DNA from: CAYGZM01 sp964354365
GTDB lineage: Bacteria > Planctomycetota > Phycisphaerae > Sedimentisphaerales > Anaerobacaceae
NCBI GenBank assembly: GCA_964354365.1
Contig: CAYGZM010000003.1
Location: 11,299 to 75,298 of the forward strand
Reading direction: 5' to 3'
Length of the DNA stretch: 64,000 nt
The notes below the pieces were generated by a model. That model was not told where the DNA came from. It saw nothing but the letters and a program-made list of their open reading frames with translations, and ran no database searches. The number at the start of each line of letters is the position of its first letter. Within the stretch, counting starts at the first letter, position 1. The position numbers and the translations under genes were made by a program. Below, one piece after another: positions 7,608-16,229 of this stretch.

Positions 7608-8100
7608 AAAAATTAACTTGACACCCAACAGTCTTTGATATATAATATACATCTAACAAAATAGAGGTGATCAATGTTTAAGCGAAGTCGCAGTAAACCG
7701 GCCATCCCGACTCATCGGGAATCCCTCTTCTGGATTCTGTCTCCTGTATTCTGTCTTCTACCTAAATCACCCATCCCGACGAGGCCGGATTCAGCAGTTT
7801 TGCACTTTGCACTTCAATCTTTGCATTCTCAACTTATCTATCTTGCCACGAATTCATCGCCACCGAGCCACCATTCTTATCAATGGACTATTTCTCTGTG
7901 TTCTCTGCCTTCTCTGTGGCTATTTCCTTTGTGCCTTCGTGTCTTAGTGGCTATAAGTCAATTATGCAAAACAAACCCAATGTCAAAATGGGCAATATAA
8001 ACATAAGTACAGCAAGAACAAAGGCTTATGCCAACGAACAACGAACAATGAGCAACGAACGTTATTCAAAACAAAGCCAAACAAAGCCAATTTCAAACGG
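7608..8100 (+). repeat. Composite interspersed repeat, copy A
   Basis: Modules in order: aaaattaac plus a perfect promoter (7618-7646); atacatctaac..atagagg; an ATG at 7674; CCCATCCCGAC words; a heptamer array (7736-7757); a ttgcactttgcacttcaatc block; ctttgtgccttcgtgtctta gtgg (about 7927-7951); and ATG 7964 opening MQNKPNVK...SKQSQTKPI. The same modules in the same order occur on the minus strand at 38507-37985. The 108-codon frame from 7674 and the 65-codon frame from 7964 have low-complexity translations and are not annotated as proteins. Confidence 0.75.
7618..7646 (+). promoter_or_regulatory. Perfect consensus promoter inside composite repeat A
   Basis: TTGACA (7618-7623), 17 bases, TATAAT (7641-7646). 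An AGAGG ribosome-site-like word and ATG 7674 follow. The same promoter is conserved in copy B at 38469-38497. Confidence 0.7.
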
Positions 8101-8196
8101 GGCGCCTACACTGCTGGGCGTAGTACCAACGCTACGTGGCACGAGGTCACGGACAAGATGAAGGGCAAATTCCTGAATTTTTGCAGCAGAAATAGT

Positions 8197-8224
8197 TTGA
8201 CAGGATTCCCCGATTCGGTAGAAT
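8197..8224 (+). promoter_or_regulatory. Promoter of rplM-rpsI
   Basis: TTGACA (8197-8202), 16 bases, TAGAAT (8219-8224). It lies 34 bases upstream of the rplM start, with AGGAG in between. Confidence 0.65.
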
Positions 8225-8257
8225 ACTGAGCTTTCAATAGTAAATAGGAGCTTTTCC

Positions 8258-8689
8258 ATGAAGAGCTTTATGGCGAAAAAGAGTGAAGTTGAGCAGAAAT
8301 GGCTGCTTGTGGATGCTGACGGGGCCATTTTGGGCCGAATGGCTGCGAAAATTGCGCCTATACTGATGGGCAAGACCAAGCCGATCTATACGCCGCACGT
8401 GGATGTGGGCGATTTCGTGGTTGTGGTGAACGCAGAGAAGGTGAAAGTCGGCGGCAAAAAGGCCAAGACGAAGGAATACGACTATTACACGCACTACCCC
8501 GGCGGACACAGGTACGTCAGTTTTGCCGCTATGATGGCGAAAAAGCCGGAAAAGGTGATTGAGCTGGCGGTCAGAAGGATGCTGCCGAAGAGCGCGCTCG
8601 GCAGACAAATGCTGAAGAAAATGAAGGTTTATCGCGGCCCGGAGCACGAGCACCAGGCCCAAAAACCCGAAAGAATAGAACTTTTTTGA
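8258..8689 (+). CDS. rplM: 50S ribosomal protein L13
   Basis: This 143-residue protein is the normal size for L13, an early assembly protein of the large subunit. Recognisable landmarks are KWLLVDADGAILGRMAAKIA, the segment GDFVVVVNAEKV, YYTHYPGGHRY and the 'AVRRMLPKSALGRQMLKKMKVYRG' region (split here as two known blocks). The start ATG 8258 is preceded by AGGAG at a spacing of 8; an internal Met (FMAKKSE) could be an alternative. It forms the usual rplM-rpsI operon with the gene 55 bases downstream. Confidence 0.98.
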   Translation: MKSFMAKKSEVEQKWLLVDADGAILGRMAAKIAPILMGKTKPIYTPHVDVGDFVVVVNAEKVKVGGKKAKTKEYDYYTHYPGGHRYVSFAAMMAKKPEKVIELAVRRMLPKSALGRQMLKKMKVYRGPEHEHQAQKPERIELF

Positions 8690-8744
8690 CAGGGCGGCGC
8701 TTGGCAGTGGACTGCTAAGCCCGGACCCGGAGAGAAATTGAGTT

Positions 8745-9251
8745 ATGGCAGAGACCAAGACTGAGAATCCTACGGCCAAGGCGGGCTTGAAGGCCAAGGC
8801 ACCGCAGCCGGCAGCGGAACCCAGCACGGGGCCCGCGGGGCCGGCCAAGAAAGGACCCGACAAGGGCGGGTGCTACTGGGGCACCGGCAGAAGGAAAACC
8901 TCTGTGGCCCGTGTGCGGATCAAGCCCGGCAGCGGCAAATTGCAGGTTAATAAAAAAGAGCTTGGGGAGTACTTCAAGAGAGAGCAGGACAGAAACGCTG
9001 TTGTGGCGCCGCTCAAGGCCGTTGACAGGGAGAAGGCGTTTGACGTGTTTATCAACGTCAAGGGCGGCGGAACGACCGGACAGGCCGGCGCATCGCTGTT
9101 GGGGATCGCCAGGGCGTTGAGGAAGTATGACGACAGCCTCATTCAGGTGCTGCGGGACGGCGGGCATCTTACCCGTGACCCGAGAATGGTCGAGAGAAAG
9201 AAACCCGGACAAAGCGGCGCCAGAAAGAGATACCAGTTCTCGAAGCGTTGA
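8745..9251 (+). CDS. rpsI: 30S ribosomal protein S9 with N-terminal extension
   Basis: This is a 168-residue protein. Residues 40-168 are canonical S9: YWGTGRRKTSVARVRIKPG, GGGTTGQAGASLLGIARAL and the invariant basic end KPGQSGARKRYQFSKR, whose tail reaches the P-site tRNA. The first ~38 residues are a low-complexity Ala/Pro/Lys/Thr extension absent from most bacterial S9 proteins. An upstream ATG at 8745 with GGAGAG nearby supports this start, though no internal Met offers a shorter form. It is co-transcribed with rplM and followed by a terminator. Confidence 0.97.
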   Translation: MAETKTENPTAKAGLKAKAPQPAAEPSTGPAGPAKKGPDKGGCYWGTGRRKTSVARVRIKPGSGKLQVNKKELGEYFKREQDRNAVVAPLKAVDREKAFDVFINVKGGGTTGQAGASLLGIARALRKYDDSLIQVLRDGGHLTRDPRMVERKKPGQSGARKRYQFSKR

Positions 9252-9282
9252 TTTGCAAATCTTGTTTTGGAATATTACAATG

Positions 9283-9314
9283 GCCGCTAAGAGACAATCT
9301 TGGCGGCTGTTTTT
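9283..9314 (+). terminator. Rho-independent terminator after rpsI
   Basis: GCCGCTAAGA (9283-9292) pairs with TCTTGGCGGC (9298-9307), with one G-T wobble, around loop GACAA. TGTTTTT follows. It ends the ribosomal operon and stands just ahead of argC. Confidence 0.85.
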
Positions 9315-9329
9315 ATAAGGGCGGAAAAT

Positions 9330-10340
9330 ATGGTGCGAGTAGCGATAATCGGGGCAAGCGGATATACCGGGGCCGAGTCGATACGGATTATTCTGGGGCA
9401 CAGTGAGGCCAGGCTTACGTATTTGACGGCCCTGCCGGAAGAGTGCGGCGCGGTGGAGGATGTTTTTCCGCAGTTCAAGGGGCGGTGCGACTTAGAGATT
9501 GAGCCGTTGGATATGGATGAGATTAGCGGGGTGGCGGACGTTGCGCTGTGCTGCCTGCCGCATAAGGTCTCAATGGGATTTGTGCCGAAGCTGTTGGAGG
9601 CCGGGCTGAAAGTCGTTGATTTCAGCGCGGACTATCGGCTCAAGGATACGGAGGTCTATGAGAAGTTCTACCAGGTTAAGCATACCGATAGTGCTAACCT
9701 GGCCGGGGCGGTGTATGGCCTGCCGGAATTATTCCGCGAGCAGATAACGGGGGCTGATTTGGTGGCGAATCCCGGCTGTTTTCCCACGGGAGCGGTGCTG
9801 GCGATAGCACCGCTGCTCAAAGAAGGACTTATTGAGGCGGACTCCATCGTTGTCAATTCAGTTACCGGCGCATCGGGGGCGGGCAAGAACCCGTCTGCGA
9901 AGTTCCATTTTCCGAATATGAATGAGAATCTGTTCGCCTACGGTATCGGCACGCACCGGCATACGCCGGAGATGGAGCAGGTTGCGAGCGAAGTGGCCGG
10001 GGAAAATGTGAGGATACTGTTCCAGCCGCACGTCGGGCCTTTCGATAGGGGAATTCTCTCGACTGTGTATTGCCAGCCGAAGCAGGACGTCGGCAACGAG
10101 CGGTTATTGACGCTGTATAACGATTTCTACAAGGCTGAGCGGTTCGTTCGGGTGCGGACCGATGCGCCCGGCGTCAAAGAGGTTGCAGGTACGAATTACT
10201 GCCATGTCTTTGTAAGGTCGATAAAAGGGAAAATCGTCTGTTTCTCGGCGATTGATAACCTGGTCAAGGGCGCCTCAGGCCAAGCCATCCAGAACATGAA
10301 CATCATATTCGGCCTGGATGAGGCTTTGGGGCTTGTATAG
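9330..10340 (+). CDS. argC: N-acetyl-gamma-glutamyl-phosphate reductase
   Basis: This 336-residue enzyme carries out the third step of arginine biosynthesis, the NADPH-dependent reduction of N-acetylglutamyl phosphate to the semialdehyde. The N-terminal Rossmann motif is AIIGASGYTGAE (residues 5-16). The catalytic cysteine is Cys150 in VANPGCFPTGA. The conserved HRHTPEMEQ segment and the dimer-domain motif PHVGPFDRGI follow. ATG 9330 was chosen because an upstream TTG at 9300 would lie in the terminator stem. It stands alone here; argJ lies at 22929-24131 and argS at 17973-19790, so the arginine genes are dispersed. Confidence 0.96.
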   Translation: MVRVAIIGASGYTGAESIRIILGHSEARLTYLTALPEECGAVEDVFPQFKGRCDLEIEPLDMDEISGVADVALCCLPHKVSMGFVPKLLEAGLKVVDFSADYRLKDTEVYEKFYQVKHTDSANLAGAVYGLPELFREQITGADLVANPGCFPTGAVLAIAPLLKEGLIEADSIVVNSVTGASGAGKNPSAKFHFPNMNENLFAYGIGTHRHTPEMEQVASEVAGENVRILFQPHVGPFDRGILSTVYCQPKQDVGNERLLTLYNDFYKAERFVRVRTDAPGVKEVAGTNYCHVFVRSIKGKIVCFSAIDNLVKGASGQAIQNMNIIFGLDEALGLV

Positions 10341-10409
10341 TGCTGCATCGTGCGTGATGTACATTCCGCAAAGACCTGGGAGTCTGCGACTTTTGAGGAG
10401 TAAGAGAAA

Positions 10410-10649
10410 ATGCTGCTGGATGACTTCTCCACAACCAGAAGGGAGGTAAGGCGCATAGGGACATTATTAGCCCAAGTTACGCTGTTGGAAGATAATTTCA
10501 AGAATTTTCGGGGTAAAATCATCGATGTTGGGCTTTGAATTAGATTTGATGTGTCCAAACCCGATGAAGCCCAGAAAGTGCTGTTGAACCGATTAGGCCT
10601 GACGCTGCCGCAACGGCTGCGCCGCATCGACGAAGTCATACAAATGTAG
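10410..10649 (+). pseudogene. Decayed C-terminus of an IS1634-type transposase
   Basis: One frame reads MLLDDFSTTRREVRRIG and continues to an in-frame TGA at 10536. It then gives IRFDVSKPDEAQKVLLNRLG LTLPQRL and ends at TAG 10647-10649. The second part aligns with the end of the transposase at 29261 (IRRRCISQPTEHQAILLQHL GLNLPTHLP). It is therefore read as the last ~80 codons of a related transposase with a nonsense mutation. No terminal repeats are evident. Confidence 0.5.
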
Positions 10650-10895
10650 TGAAGACTTTTGCCAAGAATCCGCGTTAGCGCTGCCAAAAAACCCGATCCT
10701 GCCTACCAACTGCGTAACTTGGGTTGACTCCATATAATCCCCTCGAATGCATCACCTAATTGCTTGTCGGCTTTGGTGCGGTGGTTTCAAGGAAGAGGAG
10801 TGGATTCCCGCGGTTACGGGAATGAGAGAAGCCAGCGGGGTCGCACATCCCGATTCGCCTCACGGGTCACGGGCGACGAACGACAAGCCACGAGC
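10650..10895. other. Intergenic, nothing recognised
   Basis: Together with the transposase relic this forms a 555-base gap between argC and accC. No gene or clear signal was found in this part. Confidence 0.4.
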
Positions 10896-12233
10896 TTAAA
10901 AATTCCTCTCAACGAAACCGGTATCGATCTTGTTCTTGACAAAAAGGTTGTGCGAAAGAATGTCTAAGCAGGCGGGGATCGTCGTCTTGATCGGCTCGAT
11001 GACGAACTCCTGCAGGGCCCTTCTCATCGTCGTGATGGCTTCGGTCCGTGTTCCCTGGTGAACAATCAGCTTGGCTATCATCGAATCATAATTCGTCGAA
11101 ACCGTCCAGCCCTGGCAAACGTGCGTATCGACACGGACCCCCGGACCACCAGGTGGAATATACCTCGTGATCGTACCGGGACAAGACGCAAAATTCTTCT
11201 GCGGGTCCTCGGCGTTAATCCGGCACTCAATCGCGGCGCCTGTCAGCTTGATATCCCTCTGGCTGATCTTGATGCTCTGGCCGCCCGCTATCTTCAACTG
11301 CCACTTAATCAAGTCGTGCCCGGTAACCATTTCAGTGACTGGGTGCTCGACCTGAATCCGCGTATTCACCTCGATAAAATAGAACTCTTTGTTCTGGCCC
11401 AGAAGAAACTCGACGGTAGCGGCGCTGACGTACCCGGCCTCCTTGATAATTCGCAGCGCAGCTTCACAAAGCTCCTCTCTCGTATGCTTGTCAAGGACCG
11501 GGCAAGGCGATTCCTCTATCATTTTCTGATGTCGCCGTTGAATGGAGCAGTCACGCTCGTAGAAATGCAGCGCATTGCCCTCGTTGTCCGCCATCACCTG
11601 GACTTCCACGTGCCGCGGCTCAACAATGAACTTCTCCAGATAGACGGTGCCGTCGCCGAAAGCAGCCTCGGCCTCGCCGCGGGCGGCGCTAAACGCCGAA
11701 CGCAGACTGATATCATTGTGCACAACCCTCATACCGCGCCCCCCGCCGCCGGCAGCTGCCTTTATTATCACCGGATATCCCATCTTGTTGGCTAATTTCA
11801 GCGCGTCGGACTCGTTCTCGATCGCCCCATCCGAACCGGGCACAACCGGAACCGATACCTTCATCGCCAATTTGCGGGCGGCAATCTTATCGCCCAGCAG
11901 TTGCATCGCCTCAACCGGGGGACCTATAAACGTTATGCCGCAGTCCCGGCATATCTGGGCAAAGTGCGCATTCTCCGCCAGGAAGCCGTAACCGGGATGA
12001 ATCGCCTCCACGTCCGCAATTTCGGCCGCACTTATTATGCGAGGGATATTCAGGTAACTCTGTGCGCAATCGGGCGGACCTATACAAATCGCCTCATCGG
12101 CAAGCTGCAGATAGGGAGCATCCTTGTCGGCCTCTGAATAAACCGCAACGGCCTCGATGCCAAGCTCATGACAGGCGCGGATTATCCGAAGCGCTATCTC
12201 ACCACGGTTAGCTATGAGAATTCTTGAAAGCAT
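10896..12233 (-). CDS. accC: Biotin carboxylase subunit of acetyl-CoA carboxylase
   Basis: This 445-residue enzyme carboxylates the biotin of BCCP with ATP and bicarbonate, the first half-reaction of malonyl-CoA synthesis. The start [20 protein letters not shown] is canonical. The ATP-grasp glycine loop [14 protein letters not shown] lies near residues 159-172, the substrate site [13 protein letters not shown] near 300 and the catalytic Arg region [13 protein letters not shown] near 285-297. It follows accB by 90 bases on the same strand, the usual accBC pair. Length matches the ~445-450 residue bacterial form. No carboxyltransferase genes are in the window. Confidence 0.97.
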   Translation of the reverse strand: MLSRILIANRGEIALRIIRACHELGIEAVAVYSEADKDAPYLQLADEAICIGPPDCAQSYLNIPRIISAAEIADVEAIHPGYGFLAENAHFAQICRDCGITFIGPPVEAMQLLGDKIAARKLAMKVSVPVVPGSDGAIENESDALKLANKMGYPVIIKAAAGGGGRGMRVVHNDISLRSAFSAARGEAEAAFGDGTVYLEKFIVEPRHVEVQVMADNEGNALHFYERDCSIQRRHQKMIEESPCPVLDKHTREELCEAALRIIKEAGYVSAATVEFLLGQNKEFYFIEVNTRIQVEHPVTEMVTGHDLIKWQLKIAGGQSIKISQRDIKLTGAAIECRINAEDPQKNFASCPGTITRYIPPGGPGVRVDTHVCQGWTVSTNYDSMIAKLIVHQGTRTEAITTMRRALQEFVIEPIKTTIPACLDILSHNLFVKNKIDTGFVERNF

Positions 12234-12323
12234 TTTGCAGTGAACTTTTTTCTATCGACTCTTGCCTCTAAAATCCTGAATTACCCGGGCCTTGTCAATA
12301 AGCAATAGAGAGTAATCAATTGG

Positions 12324-12815
12324 TCAGTCCGGCCTGACTCTAAAGAGCGCCTGGCCGTACTCCACTGCCTGGCCGTTGCTCACCAGCACCTCGGTAATCG
12401 TGCCGCTCATCTCGGCCTTTATCTCGTTCATCACCTTCATCGCCTCGATTATGCCAACGACCGTCTGCGGCTCGACGCTTGAGCCAACCTCAACATAAGG
12501 CTCGGAATCCGGGCTTGGCGTCGCATAGAACGTACCTACGATAGGCGACTTTATCTCCGCCAGATTCTCGACCGGCGCAGCCACGCTCGATGCCCCCGCA
12601 GTATCTTCGGTCCGCGAGCCGGCCGGGGCAATCCCCGATTCGGGGCGAATTATTGGAATGGCGGCGACGGACTGGCTCACGGCAGGCTGAGGCTGAAAAC
12701 GCTTCAGACAGATCTGGCTGTCGCCGCGCTTTATCTCAATCTCGACCAGCTCGTTTTCCTTCATTATTTTGATAAGTCGCTTTATTCTCTGCAAATCGGT
12801 ATCTTTGTCCGCCAT
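12324..12815 (-). CDS. accB: Biotin carboxyl carrier protein
   Basis: This 163-residue carrier of acetyl-CoA carboxylase has an N-terminal helical region, then a Pro/Ala-rich flexible linker (residues 42-85). The C-terminal biotinyl domain has the lysine acceptor Lys127 in [11 protein letters not shown] and the closing [13 protein letters not shown]. The start was set at ATG 12815 (MADKDTDLQ), preceded by AAAGGAAG, rather than at a further upstream in-frame codon near 12890 that would lie before the promoter. It is first in the accB-accC operon. Confidence 0.95.
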   Translation of the reverse strand: MADKDTDLQRIKRLIKIMKENELVEIEIKRGDSQICLKRFQPQPAVSQSVAAIPIIRPESGIAPAGSRTEDTAGASSVAAPVENLAEIKSPIVGTFYATPSPDSEPYVEVGSSVEPQTVVGIIEAMKVMNEIKAEMSGTITEVLVSNGQAVEYGQALFRVRPD

Positions 12816-12858
12816 TGCCGCTTCCTTTCTATGCAAAGGGTATCGATTAAGCCCCGCT

Positions 12859-12886
12859 AGTATAACCGACGCAGATGCCTTTGCAA
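12859..12886 (-). promoter_or_regulatory. Promoter of accB-accC
   Basis: On the minus strand TTGCAA (12886-12881), 16 bases, TATACT (12864-12859). It lies about 44 bases before the accB start. Confidence 0.5.
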
Positions 12887-13050
12887 ACAATTTCTGCCGC
12901 CCGCCAAAGTCGCAAAATCGCCCCTTCAGCGGCGTTTGAGACCGAATTCCCGCCTAACGCCGATGTGAGCGACCGAATCTTCATCCCGCAAATGCACAAA
13001 ACCGGGATAGATTCAGACGATGAAGGGTGAGAACCTGCACTTGTTGGCGG

Positions 13051-14325
13051 CTAAAGTATCTCAAGGCCGACTGCCGTTATGTCGTCAACCTGGGATACGT
13101 CGGTCTTCTGATTGTGTGTGAACGCGGTCAATCTATCCATTATCTCAGAGATCGACAGTTTGCTCAATTCGCAGAATTCCTCATTGAAATGAAAGCCAAC
13201 CTGGTCGTTGTAACCACCTATAAAGTGGTCCGCCCCGTCGGAATACACAAGAAGCTTATCCCCCGGCTCAAGCTGTATGGTCCGCTCGGCAAACTCGGCC
13301 TGGTCAAAAACCCCTAGAAGCGAGCCGCGCAGCTCTAGTTGCTCCGGCTCAGCTCCGCGCTTCATAAGAACCGGATACGGATGTCCCGCACGGCAGTAGG
13401 TCAGCTCCAGCGTCTCAGTGTCGAGCAGGCAATAGCAGCACGTCGCAAACTGATAGCCGGAGAGCTTCTGTGCCGCCATCCGCACGTTAAGGTTTCTGAC
13501 AACATCCGTCGGCTGGAATATGTGATAATCGTTCTCAACGGTCTGACGCATAACCAGGGCCTGCTTGAGAAAAATCGTCAGCAATGCAGCGGGCAGCCCG
13601 TGGCCCACCACGTCAGCGACATAGAAGCCGATATGCTTTTCGTCGATACGCACAATATCGTATATGTCGCCGGACACCCACTCAGCCGGAAGGAAGGTCG
13701 TCGCCCATCGTATCCTCTCTGTGTTAGGCAGCTGGGTGGGCAGAAAGTCCTGCTGAACAAGACCGGCCAGACGAAGCTGCTCGCCCAGATTATCCACCAG
13801 AGCCTCCGTCATATGAAGCTGCTCAGCCAGAGTATTCCTGTGAAGTCTTTGCATTTTCTGCGGCGGCCCTGCCGGTTTTACGGTAATTCCATGACTCTTC
13901 TTGCGGTAGGCAAGATTCATGCTGATTCGGACCCAGAGATCATCTATCGAGACCGACTCCATCTTGGCGGCTATCGAGAAACTGCTCTTCGAAGGCGCCA
14001 AAGAAAAGCTCCTGACAGGCATTTCCAGACGATTAGTCAGCAAGACCACGCCGATATTCTCCGACTCAAGCGACTCGATTATCTGGGCCAGTTTTTGCTG
14101 TTGTGAGGTATCCAGCCCCTCCACATCGATGATAACCGTTCCGACGAGGTCAAGCCGATCCCGTATCTGAGGGTATTTGTCTATCCCCAATATGGCGCAA
14201 GAGAGCTTCTGGGACCTCAGCAGCCGTCTTATTTCGGGCGGCACTTGCCCTTGATTCGTCAGGTACAGGACATCAGTGAAACTTCGCAGCATTTCAACGC
14301 CATCTGGTGATTCTACTCTTGTCAT
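13051..14325 (-). CDS. SpoIIE/RsbU-type serine phosphatase
   Basis: This is a 424-residue protein. The C-terminal ~240 residues are a PP2C-like SpoIIE domain: EWVSGDIYDIVRI (metal-binding Asp), FYVADVVGHGLPAALL (second Asp), CRAGHPYPVLM and YSDGADHF, with a final VDDITAVGLEIL. These residues coordinate two metals and hydrolyse phosphoserine, usually on an anti-anti-sigma factor. The N-terminal ~150 residues contain VILLTNRLEMPV-like strands and may be a degenerate receiver-like domain without a clear phospho-Asp. A helical linker (HMTEALVDNLGEQLRLAGLV) joins the two parts. The cognate regulator is not nearby. It is monocistronic. Confidence 0.85.
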   Translation of the reverse strand: MTRVESPDGVEMLRSFTDVLYLTNQGQVPPEIRRLLRSQKLSCAILGIDKYPQIRDRLDLVGTVIIDVEGLDTSQQQKLAQIIESLESENIGVVLLTNRLEMPVRSFSLAPSKSSFSIAAKMESVSIDDLWVRISMNLAYRKKSHGITVKPAGPPQKMQRLHRNTLAEQLHMTEALVDNLGEQLRLAGLVQQDFLPTQLPNTERIRWATTFLPAEWVSGDIYDIVRIDEKHIGFYVADVVGHGLPAALLTIFLKQALVMRQTVENDYHIFQPTDVVRNLNVRMAAQKLSGYQFATCCYCLLDTETLELTYCRAGHPYPVLMKRGAEPEQLELRGSLLGVFDQAEFAERTIQLEPGDKLLVYSDGADHFIGGYNDQVGFHFNEEFCELSKLSISEIMDRLTAFTHNQKTDVSQVDDITAVGLEIL

Positions 14326-14592
14326 ATCTTGCTCACTGCCCGGTCAAATTATTGGACGTTCAACCAGCAATCCGGCAGAACCGGCATTAACTAATTTCGG
14401 CTCGTTATAGGGGGGACTTTGCGGTTTTTTGCCTTTTTTGTGCGATTTCGGACCAGAACCGTTTGCACCCTCTCGCACACAAAAGCCCCTACAGGCCAAA
14501 AAGACAGAGGTTCCACAAGGTGCCGCACGCCAGAAAACAGCAGAACTGTACTTTCACACCCTCCTCGCCCGCACATTCCCGCGAGGACGCTC

Positions 14593-15315
14593 CTAACCGG
14601 CGAATACCGCCGAACCGATACGAAGGATCGTTGCTCCCTCTTCAACGGCAACCTCGTAGTCAGAACTCATACCCATACTAAGCTCGGTAAACTTGGGGCC
14701 CACGATTTTCTCCCCATGCATCTCAACAAACAACTCGCGCGCTCGAACGAAACAGGCCCGCACAAGCGCTTTGTTGTGCGTCAGCGGCGCCATCGTCATA
14801 AGGCCGGCCAATTCCAGGTTCGGCAGCGTCCCTATTTGTTCGGCCAGATGAGTGGCCGCACCGACTGGAACACCGTATTTCTGAGGCTCATTTGACGTGT
14901 TGACCTGGAGGAGCACTTTCGGACGCATATTGAGCTTCGTCCCCGAGGCGCTTATTTCCTCGGCCAGTCGGAGCGTGTCAACCGAGTGTATCAGAGAAAC
15001 CACCGGCAGGACCTGTCGAACCTTGTTGCGCTGCAAGTGCCCAATCATGTGCCAGTTGACTTTTCCGGCAAGACCGGGTTCCCCGCCGCCCGTTTCCTCG
15101 AAGCTTGCCACCTGCATCGAGACCTTCTTCAACTGCTGAACGCGGTTCTCGCCGAGCTCGGTGTAACCAAGAGATATGACCTCCTTGACGGCTTCGATGC
15201 TTGCGGATTTCGTTACAACGACAAGTCTCACCTCGCCGGGATCCCTGCCGGCACGGGCACAAGCAGAATTAATCCTCTGCTTCACCAGCTCCAATCTCTC
15301 GGAGATTTTCGACAT
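14593..15315 (-). CDS. YggS-family PLP-binding protein
   Basis: This 240-residue protein belongs to the PLPBP/YggS family, a single-domain alanine-racemase-like barrel that maintains pyridoxal phosphate and amino-acid homeostasis. Pyridoxal lysine lies in LVVVTKSASIEAV near residue 35. Other family marks are ELGENRVQQL, WHMIGHLQRNKV, SVDTLRLAEEI, LLQVNTSNEPQKYG, GLMTMAP and LSMGMSSDYEVAVEEGATIL. The start was placed at ATG 15315 (MSKISERLELV); ATG 15324 is three codons upstream. It is monocistronic and downstream of an inverted repeat element. Confidence 0.93.
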   Translation of the reverse strand: MSKISERLELVKQRINSACARAGRDPGEVRLVVVTKSASIEAVKEVISLGYTELGENRVQQLKKVSMQVASFEETGGGEPGLAGKVNWHMIGHLQRNKVRQVLPVVSLIHSVDTLRLAEEISASGTKLNMRPKVLLQVNTSNEPQKYGVPVGAATHLAEQIGTLPNLELAGLMTMAPLTHNKALVRACFVRARELFVEMHGEKIVGPKFTELSMGMSSDYEVAVEEGATILRIGSAVFAG

Positions 15316-15402
15316 CACAAACATCCAAGATCCCAAGCAAGAACACCGATTAGGTGCAAACAACGACGCAACAAGTGCTCTGTCAAGATTGAAACTGCAC
15401 CC

Positions 15403-15491
15403 GTCATTGCGATGAGTGGAACGACGAAGCAATCTCCGCTCGTCGAACGATTTGAGATTGCCGCGTAGGCCTTCGGCTTACTCGCAATGAC
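15403..15491. repeat. GTCATTGC inverted-repeat element
   Basis: The 89-bp unit starts gtcattgcgatgag and ends cttactcgcaatgac. Its inner arms are cgaagcaatct and gagattgccgc. It resembles the widespread gtcattgcgag...gaagcaatctc repeat. A half copy is at 46801-46828. Confidence 0.65.
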
Positions 15492-15904
15492 AACCCCTGG
15501 AATCAGTCTTGACAGAATGGCAGCATACCAATCCGCGGACGACTTTGCCAGCACAAAAGCCGTCTATGCTCAACTTTCAACGCACTTTTTCTGCGCCACG
15601 CGCGCGTTTCACAGTTCAGAGCACCTGGTGCGTCCGCCCCAACACCCTTGGATGTGCCGCTTATCACACCAGTGCGGCCCGGCGTTGTCCGTGTGCATAT
15701 CTCCAACAGTCGCCCGTTCTATCTATCGGCCACCTGGCGGCGAGTGGCATTTTGCCTTATTGTCGCAAGGCGCCAATTTTTTAGGACTTATCGCTTATGA
15801 TTTCAGCCGAAATTGCCGATATTTAACCGCGTGGGCTGTGTGTTCGTTGTTGTTTTCGATGGCAATGACGAGGCAAAAAAAAAGGAAAAAAGCCAATTTT
15901 TCGC

Positions 15905-15933
15905 TTGCATTGCACCGTTGCAACGTGTATAAT
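15905..15933 (+). promoter_or_regulatory. Promoter of candidate small RNA
   Basis: TTGCAT (15905-15910), 17 bases, perfect TATAAT (15928-15933). No coding sequence follows on this strand before 26.6 kb except small frames. Confidence 0.5.
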
Positions 15934-15939
15934 TAGATA

Positions 15940-16141
15940 TTAAGATGAGAAGGGGTAAGGTGTAAGTCCCCTCCAATGTGGGTTTCTTTCGTTCTTTGTT
16001 TGGCGCAAATACGGGCAAGAATTGCCTTTTTTGCTCTTTAAGATAGCGAAATTACGCTGCTGTTGGCAGCGTACAAACCTCGGCGAGGCAGTGTGGCTCA
16101 CCGGTCTCCCCCCCAGCCGGTCCCACCACCTCGCCCTTTTT
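15940..16141 (+). ncRNA. Candidate structured non-coding RNA
   Basis: Downstream of the promoter the RNA can form four stems. They are AGGGG/CCCCT (15951-15972), GGCAA-GAA-TTGCC followed by TTTTTT (16014-16032, a terminator), ACGCTGC-TGTTG-GCAGCGT (16054-16072), and a long three-part stem GGCGAGG...CCTCGCC (16082-16135) followed by CTTTTTATTTT. The T-runs fix the orientation as plus. I cannot match it to 6S, 4.5S, tmRNA or RNase P RNA. A ~95-nt RNA with occasional read-through to ~200 nt would fit. Confidence 0.45.
16082..16141 (+). terminator. Strong terminator closing the candidate small RNA
   Basis: Nested stem: GGCGAGG/CCTCGCC outer, GTGG/CCAC middle, ACCGG/CCGGT inner, with TTTTT immediately after. 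Confidence 0.6.
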
Positions 16142-16229
16142 ATTTTCACTCGGCGAGGCCTAATTGAGCAGACCATCCGGGCGGAGAACCAGGCCTAATG
16201 AGCGAACCTGCATACGCGCGGTTGAGGGA

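Noticed and set aside
7674..8000. 108-codon frame behind the perfect promoter
   Set aside because: The translation is made of repeat words (heptamers, ttgcactttg, cttcgtgtctt), is low-complexity, and is not kept in frame in copy B. It is annotated as part of a repeat.
10536..10538. TGA as selenocysteine codon
   Set aside because: The frame is a transposase relic in a decayed context; there is no selenoprotein family match and no visible hairpin signal.
15487..15936. 149-codon frame before the candidate small RNA
   Set aside because: Composition and codon use are unlike genes and it starts inside a repeat. No ribosome site was found.
15940..16141. 6S, 4.5S, tmRNA or RNase P RNA
   Set aside because: No signature helix or loop sequences of these RNAs were found; length and fold differ.
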